Source: Acidobacteriaceae bacterium
GTDB taxonomy: Bacteria > Acidobacteriota > Terriglobia > Terriglobales > SbA1
Assembly (NCBI GenBank): GCA_003136335.1
Contig: PLEA01000224.1
Span: forward strand, 1-11,248
Direction of reading: 5' to 3'
Length of the DNA stretch: 11,248 nt
Numbering within the stretch: the stretch's first letter is position 1; every line of letters begins with the position of its first letter. A program made the translations under genes and the position numbers. The notes beneath the pieces were generated by a model that saw only the letters and a program-made list of their open reading frames with translations, made no database searches and was not told the DNA's origin. Positions 1 to 7,600 of this stretch are shown here, one piece after another.

Positions 1-587
1 TTCTTGACCCAGGCGCGCAACACCCCCACCGCTGCCCAGATCGTCTCCTCACTCCCCATCCGTGCCAGCGTATCTCCGCTGGCATCGTCCACCATGTTCA
101 TCAAGCAGCCACGCGCCCCTCGCTCCTCCAACCAGTCGTGAAAACTTCCATCCATCTGCACCAGTTCCCCCACATGTTCTTTCCGCTCGCGCCGCTTGCG
201 GTGCATGCGCCGCTTCCGCGCCCGACTCCACAGCCCTTCGGCCAACATCCAGCGCCGCAGGGTCTGCGCATTCACTTCCACATCATCGTCGCTCGCTAAG
301 TGCTCCGCTGCTAACGTCGGCCCGAACCGCTCTCCTTCCTCCCCGGAATACTTCTTGCCCACCAACCGCAACACGCGCTCTCGAAATTTCTTCGACTTCC
401 TGCGGTTCGACTCCCGTCCCGCGCTACCGTGTTTCAGCCCTTGCGCTCCCCCTTCTCGATAGCGCTTGGCCAAGCGCTTGCTCTGCCGATAGCTGATCCC
501 CATCATCACCGCGGCGTTAACTAGCTTCAGTTCGCCGCTTTCGACTCGGGCCAAAACCCCGGCTCGCCGCAACTCCTTACTGCTCAT
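1..587 (-). CDS. ISNCY/IS1202-like family transposase, C-terminus cut by window edge
   Basis: A DDE-type transposase that would catalyse movement of the element. Reading leftward from the ATG at 587, the frame stays open for 195 codons and runs off the window. Residues 1-50 form a helix-turn-helix-like region (KLVNAAVMMGISYRQSKRLA), followed by a basic stretch (about 60-70) and another DNA-binding-like part with a very basic segment at 121-137. The catalytic core starts near residue 142 with LVQMDGSFHDWLE, where D146 is the likely first catalytic aspartate; D167 or D168 in NMVDDASG is the likely second. The last acidic residue would lie beyond the edge; family members are usually above 400 residues. 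AAGGA sits five bases before the ATG, supporting this start. The order of HTH, QMDGS and VDDASG resembles ISNCY/IS1202-group transposases; IS481-type integrase-core families are the alternative. Confidence 0.85.
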   Translation of the reverse strand, partial: MSSKELRRAGVLARVESGELKLVNAAVMMGISYRQSKRLAKRYREGGAQGLKHGSAGRESNRRKSKKFRERVLRLVGKKYSGEEGERFGPTLAAEHLASDDDVEVNAQTLRRWMLAEGLWSRARKRRMHRKRRERKEHVGELVQMDGSFHDWLEERGARGCLMNMVDDASGDTLARMGSEETIWAAVGVLRAWVK

Positions 588-634
588 CGCTGTCCTTCCC
601 AATCTGGCCGCCTCCCGTAGAGACCTCCAGATTA

Positions 635-711
635 GGGGACATTTCTATTGTCGTAACGTCGCCAAAAGGGGACATTTCTATTGTCGCCACATGGGGACAT
701 TATCAATGTCG
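635..711. repeat. Three spaced copies of GGGGACATT...TGTCG at the IS end
   Basis: Two identical 19-base copies (ggggacatttctattgtcg) lie at 635-653 and 668-686. A diverged third copy (ggggacattatcaatgtcg) lies at 693-711. Start-to-start spacing is 33 and then 25 bases. Each copy is an interrupted palindrome: GACA...TGTC in the first two, and a perfect 6-base inverted repeat GACATT-ATC-AATGTC in the third. Their place directly upstream of the transposase gene suggests terminal repeats or transposase-binding sites, and they could also control transposase expression. The role is inferred. Confidence 0.7.
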
Positions 712-902
712 CGCGACACGCGAAGCGATCGTTTTTCTCCTGCGTCCACAGGCCAGTCGCCCGAAAAGATACAGACATAACAATCGGTTCCAGCCTCGTG
801 GAAACAATACCACTTAGGGACTGATTGCCAGCTTTGGCCATGCCACGTCGCAAATTCCTGCACATATCGCTTGACTTCAGCCAAAAGAGGATTAGCATTG
901 AA
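678..902 (-). pseudogene. Possible gene remnant truncated by the IS
   Basis: I do not recognise this protein. The minus-strand frame from 902 to 678 reads FNANPLLAEVKRYVQEFATW and continues with a Trp/Cys/Tyr-rich stretch (about residues 22-50) that looks like genuine protein rather than a GC-rich shadow. The last ten or so residues, before a TAG at 678-680, are encoded by the IS repeats, so the original 3' end has probably been replaced. A strong Shine-Dalgarno (GGAGGT at 908-913) sits nine bases before an ATG at 896-898, but that ATG is in a different frame; in the protein-like frame the only start codon is TTG at 882-884. This suggests a frameshift near the start as well as the truncation. 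It may equally be a chance open frame. Confidence 0.35.
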
Positions 903-1004
903 CTATCACCTCCGATCCAATTCAGGATCGAATGGGCCGATAGCCAAGGAATGTCACCGCTTCTTGGTTGTCGGCCCATTTAAATTTCGCATCTGCAGGA
1001 CGAT

Positions 1005-1364
1005 ATGCCGCTGAGCGCGCCGGTTTCGCCTTCTTTGCTAAGAGCCTTCAAGGCCGCTGGGGCCGGCCTGTTACCGCGCCAGGCCGGCGAACGGATCATC
1101 ACCGCGATCTTGACCCATTACCGAGCGGAAATCACGGTCCTCGCAGCAGATGGTGAAGGTGAGTTGTTTAGAGTCGGCATGGGGAATCCCAGCCACGGTA
1201 TCGTCGGAGTACATATCCATCCCGTGAGCGTCCAATTTAAATCGTGGGAACTAAAGGCCCACAAAGACGCCGTCGCGTTCCTGAAAGACAAGGACTTCAA
1301 CATGTACCTCGGGACGCTCCTTCAGGCCCTAGAGATTGGTCGATTTCGGGTCGGGTTTCGGTAA
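1005..1364 (+). CDS. Hypothetical protein, 119 aa
   Basis: I do not recognise this protein. It runs from an ATG at 1005, preceded by AGGA with a four-base gap, to TAA at 1362-1364. It has no signal peptide, transmembrane segment or metal-binding motif that I can see. The N-terminal 30 residues are Ala/Leu/Arg-rich (LLRAFKAAGAGLLPRQAGER); the middle is beta-like (ITVLAADGEGELFRVGMGNP); the C-terminal 50 residues are more convincing as folded protein (HIHPVSVQFKSWELKAHKDA, then a short amphipathic helix and FRVGFR at the end). It converges on hflX, leaving only 38 bases. The frame on the opposite strand is shorter and less protein-like. It lies 0.3 kb from an IS end and may be accessory DNA. 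A chance ORF is not excluded. Confidence 0.5.
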   Translation: MPLSAPVSPSLLRAFKAAGAGLLPRQAGERIITAILTHYRAEITVLAADGEGELFRVGMGNPSHGIVGVHIHPVSVQFKSWELKAHKDAVAFLKDKDFNMYLGTLLQALEIGRFRVGFR

Positions 1365-1402
1365 CTAATCATTGCTGAGCAACGCAGTCTGAATGCGTCT
1401 CG

Positions 1403-2929
1403 TCATCTTCTCCCGCGCTTGATCGTTTCTGACATGGCCCCGCCGGGAATTTCGATGGAGTCGAAATTTGGCACGATGAATTCCCTGACCTTCCGAAGTA
1501 CCGACGCCGACGCCTCCACTTCCAACTCCACCGCCCCATCCTTATACTTCCGCGAGTAAATCCGCGCCTTGCCTTCGAGCATCGCCAACATCTTCCCTTC
1601 TTTTTGGGGGACGCGGAGATGCACGCGGCTAACTGGATCTTCTTCGATCATCGCGTCAATGCGAGTTAGCAGCCGATCCAAACCGGTGCCCTCAGCCGCG
1701 GAAACGTAAACCGTTTTCGTATCTTCGCGTAAGGCATCGGCCTGCAGCGACTGCGCCACTTCCTCATCCAGCAGATCTATCTTGTTCATCACCCGCAGGC
1801 GCGGTTTCTTCTCTGCCTCGAGCTCTTTCAGGACGATCTCGACTTGCGCGTCCTGCTCGGCCGAGAGCCGGCTGCTGGCATCGGATACATGCAGAATCAG
1901 CGACGCCCGCTGCACTTCTTCTAGCGTCGCGCGAAACGCCGAGACCAGCGTATGCGGCAAGTTGCGAATGAATCCCACAGTATCCGACATCAGCACTTTG
2001 CGCTTCGAGGGCAAGTCCACGCCGCGAATCGTCGGGTCCAACGTCGCAAACATGCGCGGCGATTCCAGCACCTTCGCCTGCGTCAGCGCGTTGAACAGAG
2101 TCGACTTTCCCGCATTGGTGTAGCCCACCAGGGCCACGGTCGCGACGGGCGCGGACTCGCGCCTCTGCCGCTGCTGCCGGCGAATGCGCCGCACGTTTTC
2201 CAGTTGCTGCTCTACATGGCGAACGCGCCGCGCGATCTTTCGCCGGTCAGTTTCCAGCTGAGTTTCACCGGGACCGCGTGTGCCAATGCCGCCGCCGAGC
2301 TGCGACATCTCCACACCATGCCCGGCCAGCCGCGGCAACATGTAATGCAATTGCGCCAACTCTACCTGCAACTGGCCTTCCCGCGTGCGCGCATGCCGCG
2401 CAAAAATATCGAGGATGAGCTGGGTGCGGTCGATCACCCGCAGCTGAATGATCTTTTCAATATTGCGCTGCTGGGAAGGACTGAGATCGTGGTCGAAGAG
2501 AAGAACGTCGGCATTCACCGACGCAGCCGCGCCCGCAATTTCCTCGAGCTTGCCCGCGCCAATCAAGGTTGCCGGATCGGGCCGGTCGCGGCGCTGCAGA
2601 ATCTGGCCCACCACCTTGGCCCCAGCACTTTCGGCCAATGTGCTAAGTTCTGCGATCGACTCGTCCGCATCGAATTCGGGAATGCTGGGCTTGCTTTTAG
2701 GATTTGGCGAGCCGCCCGCCTTGGTTTGCATCGCGGCCGCTTCGCGCGCCACGGCCGCCTGCGCCGTAACCGTCCCCCTCGCGCCGCCGCGCCCACGCGT
2801 GCGGACATCAATCCCCACCAGAAACGCGCGCTCGCGTTCCGGTTCCTCGCGAACGACTTCGGTTCCCAGAGGCGCACGTCTGCCCGAACGCGCCGTGCCG
2901 CGGGATTTCTTGGTATGAGAACTTCCCAA
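1403..2929 (-). CDS. hflX: GTPase HflX
   Basis: HflX is a cytosolic translation-factor-type GTPase that binds the large ribosomal subunit and, in studied bacteria, splits stalled or stress-damaged ribosomes. The 508-residue product has the HflX N-terminal domain (ERAFLVGID near 32-41, then ESIAELSTLAESAGA and LIGAGKLEEI up to about 130). Next come the glycine-rich linker GGGIGTRGPGETQLETDRR at 212-230, a charged coiled-coil-like helix (230-257) and the G domain: G1 GYTNAGKS 269-276, G2 TLDPT 296-300, G3 DTVG 316-319, G4 NKID 382-385 and G5 SAAEG 410-414. It is longer than the E. coli protein (about 426 residues) through a basic N-terminal tail (1-30) and an Ala/Gly/Arg-rich insert (about 43-84). 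The start is TTG at 2929, 12 bases after the hfq stop, with AAGG ten bases upstream; no ATG precedes the conserved ERAFLVGID. It is probably co-transcribed with hfq. Confidence 0.97.
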   Translation of the reverse strand: MGSSHTKKSRGTARSGRRAPLGTEVVREEPERERAFLVGIDVRTRGRGGARGTVTAQAAVAREAAAMQTKAGGSPNPKSKPSIPEFDADESIAELSTLAESAGAKVVGQILQRRDRPDPATLIGAGKLEEIAGAAASVNADVLLFDHDLSPSQQRNIEKIIQLRVIDRTQLILDIFARHARTREGQLQVELAQLHYMLPRLAGHGVEMSQLGGGIGTRGPGETQLETDRRKIARRVRHVEQQLENVRRIRRQQRQRRESAPVATVALVGYTNAGKSTLFNALTQAKVLESPRMFATLDPTIRGVDLPSKRKVLMSDTVGFIRNLPHTLVSAFRATLEEVQRASLILHVSDASSRLSAEQDAQVEIVLKELEAEKKPRLRVMNKIDLLDEEVAQSLQADALREDTKTVYVSAAEGTGLDRLLTRIDAMIEEDPVSRVHLRVPQKEGKMLAMLEGKARIYSRKYKDGAVELEVEASASVLRKVREFIVPNFDSIEIPGGAMSETIKRGRR

Positions 2930-2941
2930 ACCGAAAACGCC

Positions 2942-3265
2942 TTATCCTTCGGTGCCGGTGCCCGAAGCGCTTGGCGCCGAAACCGGCCCTGCCGACGATC
3001 CCGCACCCACCGCTTTATCCGGATGCGCCACGTGCGCGACATGCGTCGCCGCCACCCGCCCCATCACCACGGTGGAGATGGCGTGCTTGAAGATGAGTTG
3101 CTCCTGACCATTCGCCTCCAACACTACGGAGTACTTGTCGAAGGAGCGGATGCGACCCGTTAACTTCACCCCGCTCAGCAAGTAAATCGTAATGCTGAGC
3201 CTCTCCTTGCGGGCCGTGTTGAGGAAGGAATCCTGAATGTTCTGTGCCGGCTTATTGCTGTCCAT
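2942..3265 (-). CDS. hfq: RNA chaperone Hfq
   Basis: Hfq forms a cytosolic hexameric ring that binds small RNAs and mRNAs and promotes their pairing. The 107-residue product starts with [20 protein letters not shown], which carries the conserved proximal-face QD..FLN motif (Q11, D12, F14, L15). The Sm1 region follows with [17 protein letters not shown] (29-45), and the Sm2 signature FKHAIST lies at 59-65 with the uridine-pocket K60-H61. Rim residues R19-K20-E21-R22 replace the E. coli RRER patch. After residue 72 comes a disordered tail, first His/Ala-rich ([10 protein letters not shown]) and then Gly/Ser/Pro/Ala-rich. I chose the ATG at 3265 because AAGGAG lies seven bases upstream and it matches the family N-terminus; an upstream in-frame start at 3394 would add 43 residues with no counterpart in Hfq. 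It is the first gene of a tight pair with hflX. miaA, the usual third partner in proteobacteria, is not upstream here. Confidence 0.97.
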   Translation of the reverse strand: MDSNKPAQNIQDSFLNTARKERLSITIYLLSGVKLTGRIRSFDKYSVVLEANGQEQLIFKHAISTVVMGRVAATHVAHVAHPDKAVGAGSSAGPVSAPSASGTGTEG

Positions 3266-3271
3266 AGCCGA

Positions 3272-3278
3272 TCTCCTT
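3272..3278 (-). promoter_or_regulatory. Ribosome binding site of hfq
   Basis: On the minus strand the sequence reads AAGGAGA, ending seven bases or fewer before the ATG at 3265. It decides the hfq start over the longer in-frame alternative beginning at 3394. Confidence 0.8.
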
Positions 3279-3724
3279 GATATATAGACTGCGAACTTGC
3301 CAACTACCAGCCAACAGACTCGCCCATGAGCCGGCTCAAGCAACAGCATGTTCCCGGAAGCCTTCCCGCTGCCATCAGGAACAAGGGGGGTCATCCCCGC
3401 CAGATAGGCGCGCCAACTCCGCAGGGACCGCGCCCCGCGCCTTTCCAGCAGATGTGAGTACCATACGGCGATCTTCGCCGCTTTTCAACTGGAACTTGCC
3501 GCGGTATCGGCGGTATCGCCTGCGAGTTGACAGAGGCGACCGCAAAGTGCAGACTTTCCAAGACTCGACGACATCGTGAGTAAATATCTCTCGGGTTTCG
3601 CGAGCGTTTTTGCCTGTCATTACGGCTGGCTGTCTCTTCGCCGGATGCACCGTCGTCCCAGGACATTCGGGGGCCCCACAATCTGCACTTCCAAGTTGGC
3701 GAAGAAGTTCGCGAACAAGTTGGC
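3279..3724. other. Divergent intergenic region between hfq and the PuuD-domain gene
   Basis: About 450 bases without a convincing gene; it must hold the promoters of both divergent units. On the plus strand a perfect -35-like TTGACA lies at 3527-3532, but the hexamer 17 bases on (CAGACT) matches the -10 consensus poorly, so this is only a weak candidate and would imply a leader of nearly 200 bases. On the minus strand TATATA lies just before the hfq Shine-Dalgarno, too close to TTGGCA to form a normal promoter. Open frames here on either strand look like shadows. I see no tRNA, riboswitch or strong hairpin. Confidence 0.5.
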
Positions 3725-3730
3725 GGAGGA
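3725..3730 (+). promoter_or_regulatory. Ribosome binding site of the PuuD-domain gene
   Basis: GGAGGA lies six bases before the ATG at 3737, an almost ideal Shine-Dalgarno. It fixes the start, as the frame continues open upstream without an ATG, GTG or TTG codon. Confidence 0.8.
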
Positions 3731-3736
3731 AATCTA

Positions 3737-4474
3737 ATGCACAATTTCGTTGAACTGGCAGCAACGGTCATGCCCACCATTACCGGCACGGAAGCCACCC
3801 AGTTCATCCTGCGCTGGTTCCACTTCATTGCGGGGATCACCTGGGTCGGTCTTCTATATTTCTTCAACCTGATCAATGTCCCCTTCATGAAGCAAGCGGA
3901 CGCCGGCATGAAATCCAAGATTTTTCAGTACCTGACCTTGCCCGCCCTGAACTGGTTCCGCTGGAGTGCTCTGGTCACCGTCTTTATCGGATTCTGGTAT
4001 TGGGCGCAGTTCTATGTCGCTCCTGACGCCCAGCGCCAAGGCGCCAACGCTGGCGCCACCATCGGATTTTTCTGGCTGCTCTGGATCGCAGTCTGGTTCA
4101 TTCTTTTTCTAGTGATCAAGAAAATGCCCTCTAGCGGGTATGTCCTCGGAATCATCACTGCCATTTTGGTCTATGCCGCGGGCTGGCTGTTTGTGCACTA
4201 CACTCCGGTTGGCGGAGATGACAACCACGTCCTCTCGATCGGCGTCGGCGGCGGCTTCGGCATCGTGATGTTGTTCAATGTCTGGGGCATCATCTGGCCC
4301 AACAATAAGAAGATCATCCGAGGAACGCTGGCCGGCACGCCGCCCGCCAACGCAGCCACCATGGCGCGCCAGGCATTCCTGGCCTCGCGCACAAATTTCT
4401 TTCTTTCCGTACCGCTGCTGTTCTACATGGCGGCCAGTTCCCACTTCTCCAGCACCGTAATCTTCGGGAAGTAA
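3737..4474 (+). CDS. Urate oxidase N-terminal (PuuD-like) domain membrane protein
   Basis: A 245-residue inner-membrane protein resembling the urate oxidase N-terminal domain (PF06181), the membrane part of urate hydroxylase PuuD. About six transmembrane helices are visible: 24-46, 77-95, 107-127, 134-155, 170-188 and 221-238. The first carries the typical LRWFHFIAGITWVGLLYFFN motif. Histidines H29, H154, H164 and H236 are candidates for heme or metal ligands. Full PuuD is about 400 residues and ends in a cytochrome c domain with CXXCH; this protein has no CXXCH and no cysteine at all, so urate oxidation as in PuuD is doubtful. A separate cytochrome might supply the electron path, but none is encoded nearby and no purine-catabolism gene is in the window. 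It stands alone, divergent from hfq and convergent with the receptor gene. The family call is fairly firm; the biochemical role is unknown. Confidence 0.82.
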   Translation: MHNFVELAATVMPTITGTEATQFILRWFHFIAGITWVGLLYFFNLINVPFMKQADAGMKSKIFQYLTLPALNWFRWSALVTVFIGFWYWAQFYVAPDAQRQGANAGATIGFFWLLWIAVWFILFLVIKKMPSSGYVLGIITAILVYAAGWLFVHYTPVGGDDNHVLSIGVGGGFGIVMLFNVWGIIWPNNKKIIRGTLAGTPPANAATMARQAFLASRTNFFLSVPLLFYMAASSHFSSTVIFGK

Positions 4475-4488
4475 CTCTTCGGGAAGTA
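4461..4488 (+). repeat. 13-base tandem repeat across a stop codon
   Basis: The sequence tcttcgggaagta occurs at 4461-4473 and again at 4476-4488, a 15-base period. The TAA stop of the PuuD-domain gene (4472-4474) falls within the first copy. In that frame the two copies read IFGK-stop-LFGKYS. Confidence 0.7.
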
Positions 4489-4504
4489 TTCGCTGAACGA
4501 AAGA

Positions 4505-4532
4505 AAATGGCGTGGCCGAAGCCGCGCCATTT
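4505..4532 (+). terminator. Stem-loop downstream of the PuuD-domain gene
   Basis: AAATGGCGTGGC (4505-4516) pairs with GCCGCGCCATTT (4521-4532) across a CGAA tetraloop, giving a 12-pair stem with one G-T wobble. It lies 30 bases after the stop of the plus-strand gene. Only three T residues end the 3' arm, so intrinsic termination would be moderate; the A-rich 5' side could let it work in both directions. Confidence 0.55.
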
Positions 4533-4590
4533 ACCCACAGCCTGCCTTTCGGAAAATCAGGCAGTTCCCGATTACCCAAGTCCAGCGCAT

Positions 4591-4622
4591 AAAAAAATCG
4601 GGGGCTCGTTCGAGCCCCCGAT
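4591..4622 (-). terminator. Rho-independent terminator of the TonB-dependent receptor gene
   Basis: ATCGGGGGCTCG (4597-4608) and CGAGCCCCCGAT (4611-4622) are perfect complements around a TT centre. On the minus strand the hairpin is followed by a run of seven T (4597-4591). It starts 21 bases beyond the receptor stop codon at 4644, a textbook intrinsic terminator for that gene. Confidence 0.92.
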
Positions 4623-4643
4623 CAGGAATGAACCAATTTCGAA

Positions 4644-7600
4644 CTAGAAATAGAACTTCGCTCCTAGCTGCACCAGTCGGCTGGGCGCCACGCTTGTGAC
4701 CTGACCGAAAGTGCTACTTCTCACGTTTCCATTCACACAGGGGAATGGACCGGCAGGGTTACAAAATTGGGTGTGGTTGAAGACGTTATAGCCTTCCAGC
4801 CGCAGTTCCAGATACTCCCTTTCGTTTGAGGGCCGGAAGTGGATGTCTTTCTCCAACGCCATGTCCCAATTGTTGATACCGGGACCGGCGAAGCTGTTAC
4901 GCCGGACGCCACCAAACGTGCCGATTGCCGCAGGGGCAAACACCGTCGGTCCACTAGGTTGGGTACCAACAAACCAAGCGTGGGGAACCACCTTATTCCT
5001 TTGGTTTGTGTAGGCGAGCGTTCTTGGATTGCCCGTGTGGACCGCTCCAACCTGCTGTGGCGATTCCCAACAATCGTAGTACACAAACGCGTCGCAGGTT
5101 AGCGAGGTGAATGAGGAATCAGAGATGTCCACCGGGAAACCACTTTGGAAGGTCGTTATACCGCTCAGTTGCCAGCCTCCCACCAGCATGTTTAACAATG
5201 GATGGTCGCCATGCAAGCTTGGAGCCTGGTAAGTGTACCCGGCAACGAATCGCTTCCTGGCATCGTATGACGAGTTGCTCTTGTTCAAATAGGCAAACTG
5301 TGGATACGGATTGACCGCCCGGATTTGGAAACCGGCGTCTTCAAATCCCGATCCGTTATCGATCGCATGGCTCCAAGTAAAGTTCGCCAGCAAGCCTAAA
5401 CCATGGCTGAAGCCTTTGTTGACACCTATTTGCAATGCGTTGTAGCTGGAATTGCCATCTGTTGACTGGGTTCCCACTGAGCCGAAAGCGGCACCGGCGG
5501 TTCCCAAGAGCGCATTTTGAGGGTAGAGTTGGTGCTGGATCACGGCATTGGCCGGACAGCCAGCTTCGGATCCCGTATTGGTTAGACAGGCCGCCGCGCC
5601 AGCCAGAGTAATGGGATTCCCCTCGATTGGCCGTATCAAGTGGCGACCCAATGCTCCAACATATCCAATGCTGAACACGGTATTTCCCGCAAGCTCACGC
5701 TGAACGGTCAGGTTGTAATTCATGGCCTCCGGCGTAGTGTAGTTTGGGCTGAAAGCGTTGAGAGACAAGGGTTCAAATTGAGTCCAGTCTGTAGCGGCCG
5801 CCGATGCGCCTGTTGGGGGCACGAAGGGGAACGGATTGGGCTCAGCCGTAGTTCGGCCTGCAATATCCGCGTATGGATTAGCGAAGGCCGGACTGAACGT
5901 GCCGCTCACATCCTGAATACCATGCGAGGTGATCGAGAACGGCGGCGTGCCCAAGTTCTGGAGAATGCCCTCCTCCTCCGCGCGGTTGTAGTAAAGGCCC
6001 CAACCTCCGCGGACGGAGAGCTTCCCGGCACCTCCGCTTAGCCGCCCCGCGTCGGGAGACCAGGCAAATCCTATCCGCGGCCCGAAGTGAGTGTAAGGCA
6101 CCTTCAAGCCACCTGTGTTGTCACAGCCCCTGTCGCCGGGGTAGAGCATATCCGTCGGAGCATTCGGGAACACGGTAGACTGCTGGCCTACGCGGAAGCA
6201 GGTCACATCTTTTCCACCGAACTGCTGATTCGCAAGTGGCTTGTCTATCTGCCACCCTGTGCCCAGGGTTAGCGTCAAGTTCTGCCTTACTTTCCATTGA
6301 TCTTGAACATAAGAGTAATATTCGTAGGCTCGGCCGATGATCAATCCTCCGGAACCCTGAGAGAACGTGTCGGGAATTCCCAGCAGGAAGTCAGCCCCGG
6401 CATCTCCGGTGGTAAAGGCGCCTGCCGCATTGTAGCTGTAAGAGCCGTTGTTGCTCCCGGCGAACGGATTCCAGACATCGAAACGACGAAAGTCGAATCC
6501 CGCCTTGATCGCGTGGTTTCCGATCACCTTAGAGAAATTGTCCGTGAACTCGCGGGTTTGGTCCTTTCGCGGCTGGGGCCCGTTGGTTGTGAACCCAATC
6601 GCGAAATTGTACGAACCCGCAATGCTCAGGAAAGGGAGGCTCTCGCCGGACGTAATTTGTGAATTGATATTGAAGCCCACCGAGGACGGAGCGATAGGCG
6701 TTGCCGGTTGGTCCGCAACGAAATTGAAGCGGGTATACCCCACGCGGAACTCGTTGATGGTGGAGCTATTGAACGTGTGGCTCCAATCGACAATGAATTG
6801 CTTGTAGTGACGCTGCGCCACAATGCCGAAACCCGGGACGGTTGAGCCGCCGGGAAGGGGTATGGGGTCGGAAGTTGGACTGGTTTGCAGGAACATCGTC
6901 CCCCAGATCGAGTCTTTCGAATTGAAAGTATGATCGATGCGCGCGATTTCCTGATAATTCCCAGTGCCGGTCTCAGTCGGGTTGAAAGTAAATTGATTCC
7001 CGGCCGAGTTTGGAGCCGGTATATAGGCGGCCATCAACTTGGCCGCAAGAGGGTCGAAACCCGCTGTAGGAATTACACCTGTGGGGAACGCTACGCACTC
7101 CGGCGTACCCTTTGCTGCCGACCCGACTGCAAACGGCAACGGATTTGGCCCGAAAGGACCGGCGTAGTTATTCCCGCACGGCGAACCTGCGGGTTCCGGA
7201 TTTGCGACATTGTAAAAGGACGGGCTACTAGAAAAGTCCCCGCCGCGCTGTGCGTTGCTGAACACGGTCGATTGGCTGGGTGCGCCAGCCTGAGGAGCCC
7301 GGTTCTTGATTCCTTGAAAGGAAAAGAAGGCAAAAGTGTGATTCTTCCAAATCGGACCTCCGATGGTTCCACCGAAATCATTCTGATGGAACTGAGGGGC
7401 CGTGTGGGTAAGCCAATTGGCGGTATTCAGGAAAGTGTCGCGGTAGAACTCGAAAACGTCGCCGTGGAACTGGTTGGTGCCACTCTTGATGACGGCATTG
7501 ACGACCGCCCCCGAATTACGCCCATATTCCGGATTGATGGTATTGGTGATGATATTGAATTCTTCAAGCGCATCTACGCTGGGAATAATCAATACCGTGT

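Larger units (their letters stand above)
1..711 (-). mobile_element. Insertion sequence end, ISNCY/IS1202-like (partial)
   Basis: The left 711 bases hold the 5' part of a transposase gene on the minus strand and, just upstream of its start codon, three copies of a short GGGGACATT...TGTCG repeat that look like an element terminus. The outer boundary is placed after the third copy, at about 711, because the sequence beyond it no longer carries the repeat; the exact end and any target-site duplication cannot be fixed without the other end, which lies outside the window. The family assignment rests on the look of the transposase and is an inference. Confidence 0.7.

Noticed and set aside
632..979. 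A 115-codon minus-strand frame overlapping the IS end
   Set aside because: Much of it runs through the IS repeats and it shows no protein-like composition. Its internal ATG at 898 does have a Shine-Dalgarno, which is why the site is kept as part of the remnant discussion, not as a gene.
1952..3163. A 403-codon plus-strand open frame opposite hflX and hfq
   Set aside because: It lies antisense to two firmly identified genes, its product is Arg/His/Pro-rich without any domain, and long antisense frames are common in GC-rich DNA.
3527..3555. TTGACA as the -35 of a promoter for the PuuD-domain gene
   Set aside because: The hexamer at the right distance (CAGACT) matches the -10 consensus poorly, so it is mentioned only as a weak candidate.
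3610..3753. A short frame with a lipobox-like LFAGC just before the PuuD-domain gene
   Set aside because: It would need a TTG start without Shine-Dalgarno, becomes Arg/Ser-rich right after the lipobox, and overlaps the downstream gene and its ribosome binding site; probably chance.
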